A DNA stretch of 6,637 nt from Acidobacteriaceae bacterium. Its GTDB lineage: Bacteria; Acidobacteriota; Terriglobia; Terriglobales; Acidobacteriaceae. How positions within the stretch are numbered: position 1 is the first letter of the stretch; each line of letters starts with the position of its first letter. Positions 5,464 to 6,637 of the stretch are shown one piece after another. The notes under the pieces were generated by a model. It was not told where the DNA came from. It was given only the letters and a program-made list of their open reading frames with translations, and ran no database searches. A program made the position numbers and the translations under genes. The stretch covers positions 1 through 6,637 of the forward strand of contig PKYX01000405.1 in NCBI GenBank assembly GCA_003132825.1, read 5' to 3'.

Positions 5464-6637
5464 TCATTGCGAAGCCAAAACGCTTTCCGCCAAGTCGGGA
5501 GAATCCTTCGCGGCCGCCGCCCGCTCACTGGAACTTGCGACCTCATCGATGCGGGTTCGCAGCCCATCCGCCAGCGTTCGCACGTAAGGCTCGACGAAAA
5601 TGCCACCCGGGTCGACCGGGAGTTCGGCCAGGTCCAGGTCGGCGATCGACTCGCCCCAACCCATTTTTTCGTCCCTGGCAAAAGCATAGTTTCTCTGCGG
5701 CTTAAAGATGGTTACCCTGCCAGGGTAGGGATCCGCTACGTACGCAAAGTGAGCTTCTTCGTTCAGCCGTTCCAAGTGCAGATCGTGCGCTACTCCCCCG
5801 TTGGGCTGGTGGCTGATGTGGAGTATATTGGCAATCCTCACATGCAGCCGTTCCAACTCCCGGTGGCAGGCACCCATGACCTTCTTCTTCAGGTAAACAA
5901 ACTCCTCTCTCATGCTGAGCCGGACAAAATTTCCCCAATGGAAGCCTATCTTTTCTTTGGCGTGAAAAATCTGTTCGGAAAAAGACATGCGCAACGGCAC
6001 GCCATGAAAGTTATGGGTATCGATCATGGCCAACAGCGCGACTTTCTCGCCATCCTTGCGCAGTATCTGGGCCATTTCGTAGGCCACCTGTCCGCCCATG
6101 CAGAATCCGCCGAGATAGTAGGGACCCTGAGGTTGCAATTCGCGGATCTCCTTTAGGTAGTGCTTAGCCATTTCCTCCACTGTTTTGAGATAGTCCCGGG
6201 TACCGTCCATGCCATGAGCTTGCACTCCATAGAAGGGGTAATCCGGCCCCAGCAAGCGCGCCAGATCGTGGAACAGGAGCACATTGCCACCCGCTCCGTG
6301 CACGCAGAAGAAGCGAGGCTTAGTGCCACCAGCCCGGATCGGAACGAGCGAGGACCAACTGGGAGCCCAACCCTCGAGGCGAAGGAGTGCGGCCAGCTTC
6401 TCAACCGTCGGCGCCTGAAACAGAGTCGAGAGAGCAAGAACCCGGCCCGTCTGTTTCCGCAGCTCGGAGAACAGCCGTACCGCCAGCAGCGAGTTGCCGC
6501 CAAGATCGAAAAAGTTATCCCGGAGTTTGATCGGATGAACGTTCAGTATTTTTTCCCAGAGCCCGGTGAGCTTCAGCTCCAGCGTGTCCCGGGGCGCCAC
6601 TGGGTCGCTGTCATTGGTTTCAACCTGGATACGAGCC
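5464..6637 (-). CDS. C-terminal part of NRPS/PKS-type enzyme: carrier domain and thioesterase
   Basis: The frame is open to the window edge (ARIQVETNDSDP precedes the GTG at 6600). This is therefore the 3' part of a longer gene, and the GTG is not a start. Residues are counted from that GTG. A carrier (T) domain spans about 5-75, with DNFFDLGGNS carrying the phosphopantetheine Ser37. It is preceded by VAPRDTLELKL, a typical linker after an adenylation or acyl-AMP ligase domain. A type I thioesterase (about 84-350) follows, with oxyanion-hole motif CVHGAGG (99-105), nucleophile motif GGFCMGG (Cys167 in place of Ser) and Asp194 exactly 27 residues later, the spacing known for this fold. The catalytic His is expected in a GDHGxxxxEP-like motif, but here the sequence is VDPGGIFVEP, with Pro331. 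A helical lid lies at about 200-285 and a low-complexity tail at 355-378. The product released and the upstream domains cannot be read from this window. Confidence 0.93.
   Translation of the reverse strand, partial: ARIQVETNDSDPVAPRDTLELKLTGLWEKILNVHPIKLRDNFFDLGGNSLLAVRLFSELRKQTGRVLALSTLFQAPTVEKLAALLRLEGWAPSWSSLVPIRAGGTKPRFFCVHGAGGNVLLFHDLARLLGPDYPFYGVQAHGMDGTRDYLKTVEEMAKHYLKEIRELQPQGPYYLGGFCMGGQVAYEMAQILRKDGEKVALLAMIDTHNFHGVPLRMSFSEQIFHAKEKIGFHWGNFVRLSMREEFVYLKKKVMGACHRELERLHVRIANILHISHQPNGGVAHDLHLERLNEEAHFAYVADPYPGRVTIFKPQRNYAFARDEKMGWGESIADLDLAELPVDPGGIFVEPYVRTLADGLRTRIDEVASSSERAAAAKDSPDLAESVLASQ

Noticed and set aside
5344..6156. Plus-strand open frame of 270 codons
   Set aside because: It lies mostly antisense to the carrier-thioesterase gene, whose domains are unmistakable. 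The product shows no domain.

Overview
The window looks like chromosomal DNA from an acidobacterium (Acidobacteriota, class Terriglobia or near it). This is an inference from family habits recalled rather than searched. The signs are a DUF3300 protein with a Gly/Tyr/Arg-rich tail, a small anchored protein ending in TKGSHYNRPPPS, a short helical protein paired with a single-domain receiver, and a transmembrane Ser/Thr kinase with the VDDRPVYTEELRG-type C-terminal module. No tRNA, rRNA, CRISPR array, insertion sequence or phage gene was seen.

Layout, left to right. Positions 1-57 may hold the first codons of a minus-strand gene that leaves the window. Positions 85-1236 (minus) encode an exported DUF3300 protein, with a TATAAT box and two small palindromes upstream in the 1237-1581 gap. 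Three plus-strand genes follow: an anchored protein of unknown function (1582-1908), a 62-residue helical protein (2042-2230) and a single-domain response regulator with a degenerate active site (2291-2641). A 348-bp convergent gap separates them from a 596-residue transmembrane Ser/Thr kinase (minus, 2990-4780). The right end (minus, 5464-6637) is the C-terminal end of a nonribosomal peptide or polyketide-type enzyme: a carrier domain followed by a thioesterase, with the N-terminal part outside the window.

The least obvious content is in the apparently empty 4781-5463 stretch. Read on the minus strand across three frames, it holds a decayed 4'-phosphopantetheinyl transferase (Sfp/HetI type). 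Recognisable blocks appear in the correct order: LS..ERA..FVF, DRKHYLTV, ILRLLLSRYLG, EAPAEIEFPYG, EKPLI, FHFN, ADIECVRPIP and HFSPREV. They are separated by single-base frame changes and a 16-bp tandem duplication. The WxxKEA block needed for catalysis is gone. This transferase class activates carrier domains such as the one encoded just upstream on the same strand, so the pair looks like the end of a biosynthetic operon that lost its dedicated activating enzyme. The adjacent thioesterase has Cys as its nucleophile and Pro where the family normally has its catalytic His. It is therefore either a divergent Cys-type enzyme or also losing function.

The regulatory genes (receiver, kinase) have no shown link to the biosynthetic remnant beyond proximity.
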